Assembly (NCBI GenBank): GCA_020721745.1
Contig: DYMC01000029.1
Span: forward strand, 1 to 16,490
DNA from: Lentisphaera sp.
Lineage (GTDB): Bacteria > Verrucomicrobiota > Lentisphaeria > Victivallales > GWF2-50-93
DNA: 16,490 nt
Reading direction: 5' to 3'
Numbering within the stretch: the first letter of the stretch is position 1; each line of letters opens with the position of its first letter. Positions 6,346 to 14,044 of this stretch are shown here, one piece after another. Position numbers and translations under genes: made by a program. The notes under the pieces are model-generated. The model worked only from the letters and a program-made list of their open reading frames with translations. It was not told where the DNA came from and made no database searches.

Positions 6346-7437
6346 ATGAAGACAAACGGGAAAAAAACAAAAAAACTCGTCGCCGCAATGAGCGGAGGCG
6401 TGGACTCCAGCGTCGCCGCCGCAATAATGTTGAAGCAAGGCTATGACGTGGTCGGCGTCACCCTCAAATTCATCGAATGCGACGGAATCTCCGAAAAAAA
6501 GAAATCATGCTGCGGAACCGACGACAAACGCCAGGTGCTGGGCGTATGCGAGAAGCTCGGCATCCAGCATCACTTCCTCGACATGAGGGAGCTTTTCGAG
6601 GAGAAGGTGCTAAAAATATGCTGGGAGGAGTATTCCCGCGGAAGAACACCGAATCCATGCGTCCTCTGCAACAGGCACATCAAGTTCAGGGCTCTGCTCG
6701 AATACGCCAGTTCAATCGGGGCCGAAGGCATAGTCACAGGGCATTATGCGAAAATCGCAGCAACCCCGCAAGGAGTCGAACTCTCAAGAGGTGCCGACAG
6801 CATTAAGGACCAGTCGTATTTCCTTTCTCTCGTCAGGCGGGAGGATCTATCGCGGACCTTCACCCCGCTGGACTCGATGGAGAAAAGCGAAGTCCGCTCG
6901 GTCGCCAGGGAGCTAGGCCTCCCCAACGCGGAAAAAAAAGAAAGCCAGGATGCCTGCGTCGGATTGCTCGGCGAGAATTTCGCTGAAACCCTCAGAATCA
7001 GGTTCGGCGGAGAAGCCAGGCCGGGAAATTTCATTGACGAACATGGGCTAAAAATCGGGGAACACGAGGGCATACACAATTTCACCATCGGACAACGACG
7101 TGGCTTCGGAAGAGGCTTTGGCAAGCCGATGTTCGTCAAAGGCATAAATCCGGAAACATCGGAAGTCTCCCTTGGCGCAGACGAAAAAGAACTCTTCTCC
7201 AGGAAACTCTCAGTATCGGGAATCAACTGGCTCCTCGGGGATTTCAGTAAAAAGCTGTCCTTCGAGGCACTTGTCCAGATAAGATACCGCAGCCGCCCGG
7301 CAAAGGCTCTTGTCCGATTGATCGGAGAAAACAACGCATCGGTCGAGTTCGACGAGCCACAGCGGGCCATAACCCCCGGACAGACCGCCGTCCTCTACGA
7401 CGGCAAAAAAGTCATCGCCGGCGGAACAATTGAATAA
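6346..7437 (+). CDS. mnmA: tRNA-specific 2-thiouridylase MnmA
   Basis: Installs the 2-thio group on U34 of tRNA-Lys, -Glu and -Gln, using ATP and sulfur relayed through cysteines. The 363-residue length fits the family (about 360-370). Landmarks: the PP-loop AAMSGGVDSSVAAA (residues 13-26), TPNPCVLCNRHIKF with catalytic Cys105, GHYAKI, KDQSYFLS, ESQDACVG with the second catalytic Cys194, FTIGQRRGFG, and the C-terminal beta-barrel ending in ITPGQTAVLYDGKKVIAGG. I chose the ATG at 6346 because homology begins at KKLVAAMSGG; a GTG at 6328 in the same frame would add six residues and the ribosome binding site is weak for both. Divergent from the HAD gene and convergent with vapC, so probably transcribed alone. 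Secure assignment. Confidence 0.96.
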   Translation: MKTNGKKTKKLVAAMSGGVDSSVAAAIMLKQGYDVVGVTLKFIECDGISEKKKSCCGTDDKRQVLGVCEKLGIQHHFLDMRELFEEKVLKICWEEYSRGRTPNPCVLCNRHIKFRALLEYASSIGAEGIVTGHYAKIAATPQGVELSRGADSIKDQSYFLSLVRREDLSRTFTPLDSMEKSEVRSVARELGLPNAEKKESQDACVGLLGENFAETLRIRFGGEARPGNFIDEHGLKIGEHEGIHNFTIGQRRGFGRGFGKPMFVKGINPETSEVSLGADEKELFSRKLSVSGINWLLGDFSKKLSFEALVQIRYRSRPAKALVRLIGENNASVEFDEPQRAITPGQTAVLYDGKKVIAGGTIE

Positions 7438-7464
7438 AGGCACGGGCTGTTTTTGCAACTGCAT

Positions 7465-7854
7465 CTATTTTAGCAAGACAAGGCCATCTATCTCACGGAA
7501 ATGTGAGTCCATGGAATAGAGCGAGAGTCCATGCCTCATTGCATTGGCGGCAATCCACATGTCGTTGGATGGGATCGGGCCTCCCTTCGCCTTGAGCCTG
7601 TTTACGATCGCCGAGTAGTATTCGGCGGTATCCATGTCATGATTCAGAATTTCAACCCTCGGGCTGTCAAGAAATCTTTCAAGATCAATTCTGTTCTCCT
7701 CGCTCCTCCGCCCCATCTTGAATCCCGAAAGAAGCTCCGCCACCACCGTTATGTCAACCCCTATGTGGTCGCAATTCCTCAGAGCCTCCACGACATCCCC
7801 GTCATTCCTCTTGAAGGCAGCGTATATGTTCGTGTCAATCGCTATCCTCCTCAT
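7465..7854 (-). CDS. vapC: VapC-type PIN-domain toxin ribonuclease
   Basis: A 129-residue PIN-domain protein, the usual VapC size. The acidic metal-binding residues are in their expected places: Asp7 in IAIDTNIYAAF, Glu40 in TVVAELLSGF, Asp98 in IPSNDMWIAANA and Asp116 in LYSMDSHF. Proteins of this family are Mg2+-dependent endoribonucleases, commonly cutting tRNA or rRNA, held inactive by a cognate antitoxin. The ATG overlaps the antitoxin stop by four bases (ATGA at 7851-7854), giving translational coupling in the usual antitoxin-first order. With all four acidic residues intact the toxin looks active. It is convergent with mnmA, with only 27 bases between the stops and no obvious terminator hairpin. 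Confidence 0.92.
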   Translation of the reverse strand: MRRIAIDTNIYAAFKRNDGDVVEALRNCDHIGVDITVVAELLSGFKMGRRSEENRIDLERFLDSPRVEILNHDMDTAEYYSAIVNRLKAKGGPIPSNDMWIAANAMRHGLSLYSMDSHFREIDGLVLLK

Positions 7855-8108
7855 TTCCAGACCTCGTCGTCAATCCTTTCGAAGATACTGATGTCTTCGA
7901 GAAATTTATCGGACTCCTTTTTCGTCCATCCTCCGGCCAGGGAATCCAGATCTCTGTGTCTTATGAAAACTTTCCCCTTTTCCAGTCCTACAGAACGCTT
8001 CAAGACCTTCAGCATCCATTGATTCACACTTAAGTTTTCAGCCGACGCATTGCTTTTAATAGTCCTGTCAAGTTCTGGCTCGATGCCGCGGATCGTAATT
8101 GTCTTCAT
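7851..8108 (-). CDS. vapB: VapB/FitA-like ribbon-helix-helix antitoxin
   Basis: An 85-residue protein placed directly before vapC. The N-terminal 40 residues (KTITIRGIEPELDRTIKSNA, then ENLSVNQWMLKVLK) have the ribbon-helix-helix pattern of FitA/VapB antitoxins: a beta strand, a helix, a turn and a second helix. The C-terminal half, including KFLEDISIFERIDDEVWK, is the likely toxin-wrapping segment. I chose the ATG at 8108 because AGGAGGG sits four bases upstream; a more distal in-frame ATG at 8135 would overlap the promoter -10 region. The ribbon-helix-helix domain normally binds the operon's own operator, and paired 14-base repeats lie upstream. Functional assignment rests on the fold pattern plus its position before a PIN toxin. 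Confidence 0.85.
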   Translation of the reverse strand: MKTITIRGIEPELDRTIKSNASAENLSVNQWMLKVLKRSVGLEKGKVFIRHRDLDSLAGGWTKKESDKFLEDISIFERIDDEVWK

Positions 8109-8120
8109 TTTCCCTCCTGC

Positions 8121-8168
8121 ACATTGTGATTGCACTATTATTATACATTATGATTGCATATTATGCAA
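8121..8168 (-). promoter_or_regulatory. vapBC promoter with operator-like repeats
   Basis: On the minus strand TTGCAT (8163-8168) and a perfect TATAAT (8140-8145) are separated by 17 bases, a good sigma70 promoter about 30 bases upstream of the antitoxin ATG. Two direct copies of TGCAATCAYAATGT (8145-8158 and 8121-8134, 13 of 14 identical, 24-base period) bracket the -10. The -35 sits in a palindrome TTGCATA-A-TATGCAA (8154-8168). These are natural operator candidates for autorepression by the ribbon-helix-helix antitoxin. The promoter elements are seen directly; the operator role is inferred. Confidence 0.72.
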
Positions 8169-8206
8169 GCATATTCACCCGTTTTATGTTTTTCCGGAAC
8201 CCCGGG

Positions 8207-8234
8207 TTGATATGGCGCGAAGTGGTGGTAGAGT
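8207..8234 (+). promoter_or_regulatory. Possible tRNA-Val promoter
   Basis: TTGATA (8207-8212) and TAGAGT (8229-8234) with a 16-base spacer lie about 40 bases upstream of the mature tRNA 5' end, a reasonable position for a tRNA promoter. The -10 is poor. A small palindrome AACCCcGGGTT (8198-8208) overlaps the -35. Weak evidence. Confidence 0.3.
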
Positions 8235-8271
8235 ATGCCCCCAGCGCAATATTCCTGCAAATATGAGGCGC

Positions 8272-8348
8272 GGGCGCGTAGCTCAGTTGGTTAGAGCGCC
8301 ACGTTGACATCGTGGAGGTCGTTGGTTCGAGTCCAATCGCGCCCACCA
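8272..8348 (+). tRNA. tRNA-Val (anticodon GAC)
   Basis: A complete 77-nt cloverleaf. The acceptor stem GGGCGCG (8272-8278) pairs perfectly with CGCGCCC (8338-8344); A8345 is the discriminator and CCA (8346-8348) is encoded. The D arm holds AGCTCAGTTGGTTAGAGC. The anticodon stem CCACG/CGTGG (8299-8303 and 8311-8315) closes the loop TTGACAT with anticodon GAC at 8306-8308, which reads valine GUC/GUU codons. The T arm has the canonical GGTTCGAGTCC. Only 10 bases separate it from the next start codon. Confidence 0.97.
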
Positions 8349-8358
8349 TTCAAATCCC

Positions 8359-9036
8359 ATGAACATTACAGAAGCAATTTACGCACTGAGGCCGTTTACA
8401 TCCAAAGTTCCGCAGGAGGAATTGGCCTTCATCCGCGCAAACTGGAGCGAGGCCGAGCCTGTCCTGCTGAAGGAGATTGATGCGAGACTGGAGAATCCCA
8501 CCGGGAAGCATAAAGATGCCTTGTCCATATACGCAATCCATCTCTGCGCGGAGATGAAAAGTCAGGAAGCCTTCGGACGCTGCCTGAATCTATGCCGACT
8601 CCATGAACCCGTCCTCGATGAGCTTCTTGGAGACATTCTCACCGGGACCATGCCCGAGATGCTGTCAAGAACCTGTCACGGACGGGTGGATGAGATAAAG
8701 GCTTTGATTGAAGACAATTCGCTCGCCGAGTTCTCCCGATCTTCCGCCATGGAAAGCCTCCTGCATATGATGCTGGATGGTCAATTGTCGAGAGAGGAGC
8801 TTGCAGAATACTGCGTCTCGCTCATGCGGGAAAAGCTCGAAAGGTGCCACTCGAACATATGGGACACTGTGGTCTTCGTTTCGACAGGCATACACGCGGA
8901 CGAGGCTCTGCCTTTTATAAAAAAGGCATATGAACGTGGTCTGGCGGATCCGGGATATGAAAGCCTGGAGCATATTCTGGAAGTTTTCCAGGAGCCGCTT
9001 GAGAATGTGCTGCAAAGGACAAAAAAAACAGCGTGA
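8359..9036 (+). CDS. DUF1186-type helical protein, 5' part of a frameshifted gene
   Basis: A 225-residue, mostly helical protein resembling DUF1186 proteins (MNITEAIYALRPFTSKVPQEEL, with later ALPFIKKAYERGLADPGY), a family without known biochemical activity that is often followed by a SEC-C zinc motif. It starts 10 bases after the tRNA without a clear ribosome binding site. It ends at a TGA just after an A8 run (9021-9028). In the next frame the sequence continues QRDTFGKTEDEMSSFVSRW, which fits the end of the DUF1186 domain as I know it, then leads to a SEC-C motif. Deleting one A would give a single protein of about 541 residues running to 9985. So this is most likely the first part of a split gene: by mutation, sequencing error or deliberate slippage. 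Family call moderate. Confidence 0.72.
   Translation: MNITEAIYALRPFTSKVPQEELAFIRANWSEAEPVLLKEIDARLENPTGKHKDALSIYAIHLCAEMKSQEAFGRCLNLCRLHEPVLDELLGDILTGTMPEMLSRTCHGRVDEIKALIEDNSLAEFSRSSAMESLLHMMLDGQLSREELAEYCVSLMREKLERCHSNIWDTVVFVSTGIHADEALPFIKKAYERGLADPGYESLEHILEVFQEPLENVLQRTKKTA
9021..9028 (+). other. A8 homopolymer, frameshift point
   Basis: Eight consecutive A residues at the junction between the DUF1186 frame and the SEC-C frame. With seven A the two frames become one. A-runs of this length are known sites for transcriptional slippage, replication indels and sequencing error. Confidence 0.6.
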
Positions 9037-9061
9037 CACCTTCGGAAAAACCGAAGACGAG

Positions 9062-9985
9062 ATGAGCTCCTTCGTAAGCAGGTGGGGAGATGAAGAGGAG
9101 CCGGACGCCCGGGAAACGGAGCAGGAGCTGCTGGGGATTTTGACGGAAGATATAGAACCGGGCTGGGATGAAGACTACGATGAATCCGAGGATTATATCG
9201 AGTCCTATGTAAGAACAGAAAAAAAAATAGGAAGAAACGATCCATGCCCCTGCGGCAGCGGGAAGAAATACAAGAAATGCTGTCTGAACGGTCCGGCAAA
9301 GCCCCTCCCCGCTCCGCCAATGCAAGTAGCTCCCCCCGCAATCCCCTTTAAGGAAAATCCAGTCCAGGATGAACACAGGACAGCCAACGATTGGATGATG
9401 GCCGGATATCTGCACATGGAAAACGACAGCTATTACAAGGCTTTTCAGTGCTGGAAGAGATGCTGGAATGAAATGAAGCTTCTTCTCCCCTCGACCTTGA
9501 CAAATCCCTACGACGCGGAAAAGACCGGAATATTCGAGGGGTATGATTCACTTGGCGATTGGCTCCAGGATTTCGAAAGCCTGCTCTCCGAACGCTCAAT
9601 AAAGGATGTGGCCGTGGCCGGATTCTCGGTGGAATACTTCCATGAACTTCTCACTCGCTTCCCAAAGATGAGCGACAACATGAAGTCGAACATCAAGGCC
9701 GACCTGGCCCGGTCAACCGCTCTCCTGGAACGAAGGGAGGAGGCCGTCTCGCTCCTCCAGTCTATGATCGCCGAAAATCCAAAGGACGCCCAGCCCTATG
9801 TGGTCCTTTCGGAAATGCACTCAGACGATGCAGCCACGTATGGATTCAAGCTCGATCTTCCGCGGGCCATCGAATTCCTCGACTCCGCGTTGAAGCATGC
9901 CGAGGACTGCGCCGACTACGATGTCACAGTTCGCCTGGAAAATCTCAGGCAGTGGAAGACCGATATGGAGACACCACTGCTATAA
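9062..9985 (+). CDS. SEC-C zinc-motif protein, 3' part of the frameshifted DUF1186 gene
   Basis: 307 residues from the ATG at 9062; the frame is open from further upstream (an ATG at 8930 lies inside the preceding gene). A very acidic linker (residues 9-50, DEEEPDARETEQ and DEDYDESEDY) precedes a textbook SEC-C motif, GRNDPCPCGSGKKYKKCC (Cys62, Cys64, Cys73, Cys74), which binds zinc in SecA and many unrelated proteins. The remaining 230 residues are helical and contain a TPR-like part (AWMMAGYLHMENDSYYKAFQ-like start, then ALLERREEAVSLLQSMIAENPKDAQPY, given in pieces). The segment before Met9062 looks like the end of the DUF1186 domain, so the natural product is probably a fusion with the upstream frame across the A8 run. 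The ribosome binding site for an independent start is weak. Function unknown. Confidence 0.7.
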   Translation: MSSFVSRWGDEEEPDARETEQELLGILTEDIEPGWDEDYDESEDYIESYVRTEKKIGRNDPCPCGSGKKYKKCCLNGPAKPLPAPPMQVAPPAIPFKENPVQDEHRTANDWMMAGYLHMENDSYYKAFQCWKRCWNEMKLLLPSTLTNPYDAEKTGIFEGYDSLGDWLQDFESLLSERSIKDVAVAGFSVEYFHELLTRFPKMSDNMKSNIKADLARSTALLERREEAVSLLQSMIAENPKDAQPYVVLSEMHSDDAATYGFKLDLPRAIEFLDSALKHAEDCADYDVTVRLENLRQWKTDMETPLL

Positions 9986-10042
9986 AATGTTTTCGAGCTA
10001 GTCCTATATTTTGATGAAGAGAGCACAACACCGACCAAATAT

Positions 10043-13000
10043 ATGCCAAGAATTTTTGATAACATTGAAGCCCATCTTTCTGAAACATTGAAAGAAATAT
10101 TGGCTCTTGCATGCCGTGCCGACTTCTGTGTCGGATACTTCAATTTGCGTGGCTGGAGGGAGATAGATGCGCAGATAGAGAAATTCTCCGGACTGGATGG
10201 AGCCTGCTGCCGCCTATTGGTTGGAATGCCGGTGTCTCCAGTTGACGAGCTGAGGTCAGCTCTCAGTCCCGAGAACGAAAAACGCCTCGATCAGGGAGAA
10301 TCAGTCCGCCTGAGCAAAAAACTTGCGTCGTCCTTCAAGGACCAACTATGTTTCGGATTGCCAACGCGGGACGATGAACTTGGCCTGCGCAGACTTCTTA
10401 GGCAATTGAAGGCAGGCAAAGTGATTGTGAAGTTGTTCCTGAGGCACCCGCTTCATGCAAAACTTTATCTTGCCTTCAGAAGCGACCCCATAAATCCTGT
10501 GATCGGATTCCTGGGAAGCAGCAATCTCACATTTTCCGGACTTGAAAAGCAGGGTGAGCTCAACATAGATGTGCTCGACAGAGACGCCGCCGACAAGCTG
10601 GCCCGTTGGTTCGAGGATCGCTGGAGCGACAGATTCTGCGTTGACATCACTGCGGATCTGGTAAAGATAATAGAGGAAAGCTGGGCGAGACAGAATCTTG
10701 TCCCTCCATATCACATCTATCTGAAGATCGCATACACCCTGTCCCTCGAAGCCAGAACCGGCATCGCGGAAGAGGTTTTGCCAGAAAAATTCGAGAAGAT
10801 ACTCTTCCCTTTTCAGAAGGAAGCGGTGAAAATAGCGGCACACCACCTGAAAAAGCGCGGGGGTATACTGATCGGAGATGTTGTCGGGCTTGGAAAAACC
10901 ATTACAGCCACAGCTGTCGCCAGCCTCTTCGACCACCAGTGGCGAATTCTGGTCATATGCCCAAAAAATCTTGTTGGAATGTGGAAAGATTATGCGCATG
11001 AATATGCCGTCCAGATGGAGGTGCTCTCAATTACCATGGCAAGGGATTTGTCCAAGATGCGGCGTTACCAGCTTGTCATCATAGACGAGTCCCACAACTT
11101 GCGGAACAGGGATGGACAGCGCTACCAGATGATTCGCGACTATATTGCGCAGAATGATGCCAGAGTCATCATGTTGTCCGCCACCCCATACAATAAAACC
11201 TATATGGACTTGGCAAACCAGCTCCGCCTTTTCCTTGACGAAAACTCGGACCTCGGTGTAGCTCCTGAAGTGCTTATCAGGGAAAATGGAGAGCTGTTCC
11301 TCAGCAAACTCGAATGCCAGCCGCGAACATTGAAGGCTTTCGAGCACAGCGTATATGCCGACGATTGGCGCGAACTTATGCGCCTCTTCCTTGTCAGAAG
11401 AACGCGAACTTTCATCAAGGACAACTATTCTCATTATGATGCGGAAAAGGATCGGAAATATTTGCTCTATTCGTCTGGCGAGCGATCCTATTTCCCGACC
11501 CGGATTCCAAGAACTTTGAAATTCAGCATAGACGAGAAAAATCCTGATGATCAGTACGCAAGGCTCTATTCAGACAAAGTTGTGAAACCAGTCAGCAAGC
11601 TCCAGCTTCCAAGGTATGGCCTTGGCAACTACGTTGAGCCTAGCAAAAACGAGCCACCCACTCCTGCGGAAGAAAAAATCATTGAAAATCTCTCGCGAGC
11701 CGGAAAACGGCTCATGGGGTTCTGCAGGACAGGCCTTTTTAAACGACTTGAAAGTAGCGGAAACGTATTCATTCAGTCGCTAGCAAGACATATCCTTAGA
11801 AACTATATCTACATCCATGCACTCGAAACGTCCCAACCGCTTCCAATTGGTCCGCAGGATGTCGAGCTGCTTGATTCGCGGATCACCGACGAAGACGAGG
11901 ATCTCGAATTTGGAGAAAGGCAAGTTGATGTGGCACTCAGGACACCTGAGGATTTCCGCAGGCGGTCGGCAGAGATTTACGGCTTCTATCGTAAAAACGC
12001 CGAAAATCGTTTTCAGTGGATGGGAGCAAGGCATTTTATCAAAGAACTTGCCGCTGATCTTGAGAAAGACGCGCAGGCACTTCTTCGAATACTCAAGGAC
12101 GAGGGCGACTGGTCCCCGGAAAAGGATGAAAAATTGAAAATCCTCCGGGAACTTGTCTCAGAAAAACATCCCAAAGACAAAATACTCGTTTTCACTCAAT
12201 ATGCCGACACCGCACGCTACATATATGAAAATCTTAAGGAAGCCGGCATTGAGAAAATTGCCTCTGTGACCGGAAATGACGATAATCCTACCGCATATGC
12301 GTATCGTTTCAGTCCGCACAGCAATAAAAAAGACAAGGAGATCGCGAAGGAAGACGAAATAAGGGTTCTGATTGCCACTGATGTCCTGAGCGAAGGACAA
12401 AATCTGCAGGATGCCCATATTATCGTAAACTACGATCTTCCTTGGGCCATAATCAGGCTCATACAAAGAGCCGGGAGAATTGATCGTATCGGCCAGAAAC
12501 ATGAATCCATCGTGTGTTATTCCTTCCTTCCAGCGGACGGCGTCGAAAGGATCATCCGTCTTCGTTCGCGGGTGAAGGACAGACTCACGCAGAATGCTGA
12601 AGTCGTGGGATCGGATGAGGCCTTCTTCGAAGATCAATGTAGCGGAAATAAACTACGCGACCTTTACAATGAGAAGGCGCAGGTCCTGGAAGAGGAGGAT
12701 GATGGCGAGGTGGATCTCTCGTCCGAGGCGTATCAGATCTGGAAAAACGCGGTTGATGCCGACCCTTCCCTTGAGGAAATAGTGCCGAACCTGCCAAATG
12801 TGGTATTCTCATCCCGCCCCTGGGAAGCTTCCCCAGACATGCCCGAAGGAGTCCTGGTCTTCGTCAAAACCGCGCAGGACAACTGCGCCCTCGCCTGGAT
12901 GGGAAATGACGGAAAAAGCGTTACCGAATCGCAGTACAAAATATTGAGGGCGGCCAGATGCGAACCAGATACCCCCGCATTGGAGCGAGCTGAAAACCAC

Positions 13001-13378
13001 CACGAGCTTGTGAAAAGCGGAGTCGAGCTTATGATCAGTGAAAACCGCACTGCCATAGGAGGCGCACTGGGCAGTTCGCGAGGCATAAGATTCAAGACCT
13101 ATGAAAAGCTTAAACTTTATCTCGATGATGTTGACAATGAACTTTTTGCCACTGATGAACTACGCAAGGCCTTGCAGCAAATATATGACTCCCCGCTGAC
13201 GGAAAAGGCCAGAAACATTCTTGGACAGCATTTGAAACAGCGATCCAGCAACCAGGCTCTCGCCGAGGTCATCCAGGCTCTCTACGAGGAAAATGAGCTC
13301 TGCGGAGAAGTCCACGAAAGCTCAGGCAAAGATGTCAGGCTGATCTGCTCCCTAGGACTGCAGCGCAAAAAGACATAA
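10043..13378 (+). CDS. PLD-nuclease / SNF2-family helicase, defence-type
   Basis: A 1111-residue cytosolic protein joining a phospholipase-D-like domain to a superfamily 2 Snf2/RapA-like ATPase. Residues 1-200: FDNIEAHLSETL, then RADFCVGYFNLRGW, and the PLD signature HAK (138-140) with GSSNLTFSG (158-166). ATPase: GDVVGLGKTITATA (Walker A, 288-301), VIIDESHNLRNRDGQRY (DESH 358-361), LSATPYNKTY (about 378-387), and the C-terminal lobe KILVFTQYADTARY, ATDVLSEGQNLQDA (about 778-791) and QRAGRIDRIGQ (about 808-818). A glutamate-rich stretch LEEEDDGEVD precedes an uncharacterised C-terminal domain of about 250 residues. The order is that of DNA-translocating nuclease helicases found in restriction-like operons, and a methyltransferase follows two genes downstream. 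The ATG has no obvious Shine-Dalgarno sequence; homology starts at the first residues. It reads more AT-rich than guaB or dxs, consistent with acquisition. Confidence 0.95.
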   Translation: MPRIFDNIEAHLSETLKEILALACRADFCVGYFNLRGWREIDAQIEKFSGLDGACCRLLVGMPVSPVDELRSALSPENEKRLDQGESVRLSKKLASSFKDQLCFGLPTRDDELGLRRLLRQLKAGKVIVKLFLRHPLHAKLYLAFRSDPINPVIGFLGSSNLTFSGLEKQGELNIDVLDRDAADKLARWFEDRWSDRFCVDITADLVKIIEESWARQNLVPPYHIYLKIAYTLSLEARTGIAEEVLPEKFEKILFPFQKEAVKIAAHHLKKRGGILIGDVVGLGKTITATAVASLFDHQWRILVICPKNLVGMWKDYAHEYAVQMEVLSITMARDLSKMRRYQLVIIDESHNLRNRDGQRYQMIRDYIAQNDARVIMLSATPYNKTYMDLANQLRLFLDENSDLGVAPEVLIRENGELFLSKLECQPRTLKAFEHSVYADDWRELMRLFLVRRTRTFIKDNYSHYDAEKDRKYLLYSSGERSYFPTRIPRTLKFSIDEKNPDDQYARLYSDKVVKPVSKLQLPRYGLGNYVEPSKNEPPTPAEEKIIENLSRAGKRLMGFCRTGLFKRLESSGNVFIQSLARHILRNYIYIHALETSQPLPIGPQDVELLDSRITDEDEDLEFGERQVDVALRTPEDFRRRSAEIYGFYRKNAENRFQWMGARHFIKELAADLEKDAQALLRILKDEGDWSPEKDEKLKILRELVSEKHPKDKILVFTQYADTARYIYENLKEAGIEKIASVTGNDDNPTAYAYRFSPHSNKKDKEIAKEDEIRVLIATDVLSEGQNLQDAHIIVNYDLPWAIIRLIQRAGRIDRIGQKHESIVCYSFLPADGVERIIRLRSRVKDRLTQNAEVVGSDEAFFEDQCSGNKLRDLYNEKAQVLEEEDDGEVDLSSEAYQIWKNAVDADPSLEEIVPNLPNVVFSSRPWEASPDMPEGVLVFVKTAQDNCALAWMGNDGKSVTESQYKILRAARCEPDTPALERAENHHELVKSGVELMISENRTAIGGALGSSRGIRFKTYEKLKLYLDDVDNELFATDELRKALQQIYDSPLTEKARNILGQHLKQRSSNQALAEVIQALYEENELCGEVHESSGKDVRLICSLGLQRKKT

Positions 13379-13389
13379 TGGACGAACAC

Positions 13390-13456
13390 GACAAAAAATG
13401 ACTGCCAAGCTCAAAAATCAGCGCATGCATATGTCTCACGATTCGATTTTTTTGTC
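13390..13456. repeat. Inverted repeat in the helicase / four-helix-bundle gap
   Basis: GACAAAAAA (13390-13398) and TTTTTTGTC (13448-13456) are perfect 9-base inverted arms about 50 bases apart within the 99-base intergenic gap. The right arm continues into GTCCTTTCC, the unit repeated after the next gene. It may be a weak terminator-like fold or, more likely, part of the repeat family that also flanks the four-helix-bundle gene on its right. Confidence 0.45.
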
Positions 13457-13477
13457 CTTTCCTTCCCAGGAGCACCC

Positions 13478-14044
13478 ATGAGCACTCCCCAGAAAGGCTT
13501 CATCCCAGCGCACGGCGGCTATCAAAAACTTCTTTCCTACCAGAAGGCGGAGATAGCCTATGATGCCACTGTGTATTTCTGCAGAAGATTTTTCTCAAAA
13601 GGCGACCGCACGATTGACCAGATGGTGCAGGCCGCACGCTCGGGCAAGCAGAACATCGCCGAGGCAAGCATGGCCTCCGGAACATCGAAGGAAACTGAAG
13701 TGAAGCTAACCAATGTTGCACGGGCCAGCCTCGAAGAACTTCTGTGTGATTACCGGGATTTTCTAAGAACACGCTCCCTGAAGGAATGGCCCAAAGACCA
13801 TCCATACACCAAGCATCTTCGGGAACTCAATCGCAACCCGGATGCAAACTACGAGACATTCAGGAAAGGCATCGAGAATGAAGACCCGGAGATTTGCGCC
13901 AATGTCATCATCGGAATCACCAAGCTGGCCTGCTATCTGCTCGACCAGCAGATTCGCAGGCTAGAAACCGACTTCATCAAGGAAGGCGGCTTGCGGGAAC
14001 GCATGACACAGGCAAGATTAAGAGAAAGAAATAAAAAGGACTAA
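13478..14044 (+). CDS. Four-helix-bundle protein (23S-IVP / Avd-like, with suffix domain)
   Basis: A 188-residue, strongly helical protein. The core KLLSYQKAEIAYDATVYFCRR, with QMVQAARSGKQNIAEASMA, and TSKETEVKLTNVARASLEEL (shown in pieces) matches the four-helix-bundle family that includes the proteins encoded in 23S rRNA intervening sequences and the Avd accessory protein of diversity-generating retroelements. The C-terminal half (AYYLLDQQIRRLETDFI-like end, ACYLLDQQIRR here) corresponds to the extension known as the suffix domain. Family members form barrel-like oligomers and, in Avd, bind nucleic acid; no enzymatic residues are known. AGGAG sits five bases before the ATG. It lies between the nuclease helicase and the methyltransferase in the same direction, so a partner role in that system is inferred. 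The last codons (NKKD, TAA) already lie in the 9-nt purine repeat. Confidence 0.83.
   Translation: MSTPQKGFIPAHGGYQKLLSYQKAEIAYDATVYFCRRFFSKGDRTIDQMVQAARSGKQNIAEASMASGTSKETEVKLTNVARASLEELLCDYRDFLRTRSLKEWPKDHPYTKHLRELNRNPDANYETFRKGIENEDPEICANVIIGITKLACYLLDQQIRRLETDFIKEGGLRERMTQARLRERNKKD

Noticed and set aside
8272..8348. tRNA-Val as the attachment site of an integrated island carrying the defence genes
   Set aside because: No second copy of the tRNA 3' end and no integrase gene is visible in the window. The idea remains possible only if an attR lies beyond 16490.
13478..14044. Diversity-generating retroelement (the Avd-like protein suggesting a reverse transcriptase and variable repeat)
   Set aside because: No reverse transcriptase motif (YxDD) and no template/variable repeat pair is visible nearby; the protein carries the longer suffix form and sits in a helicase-methyltransferase operon.
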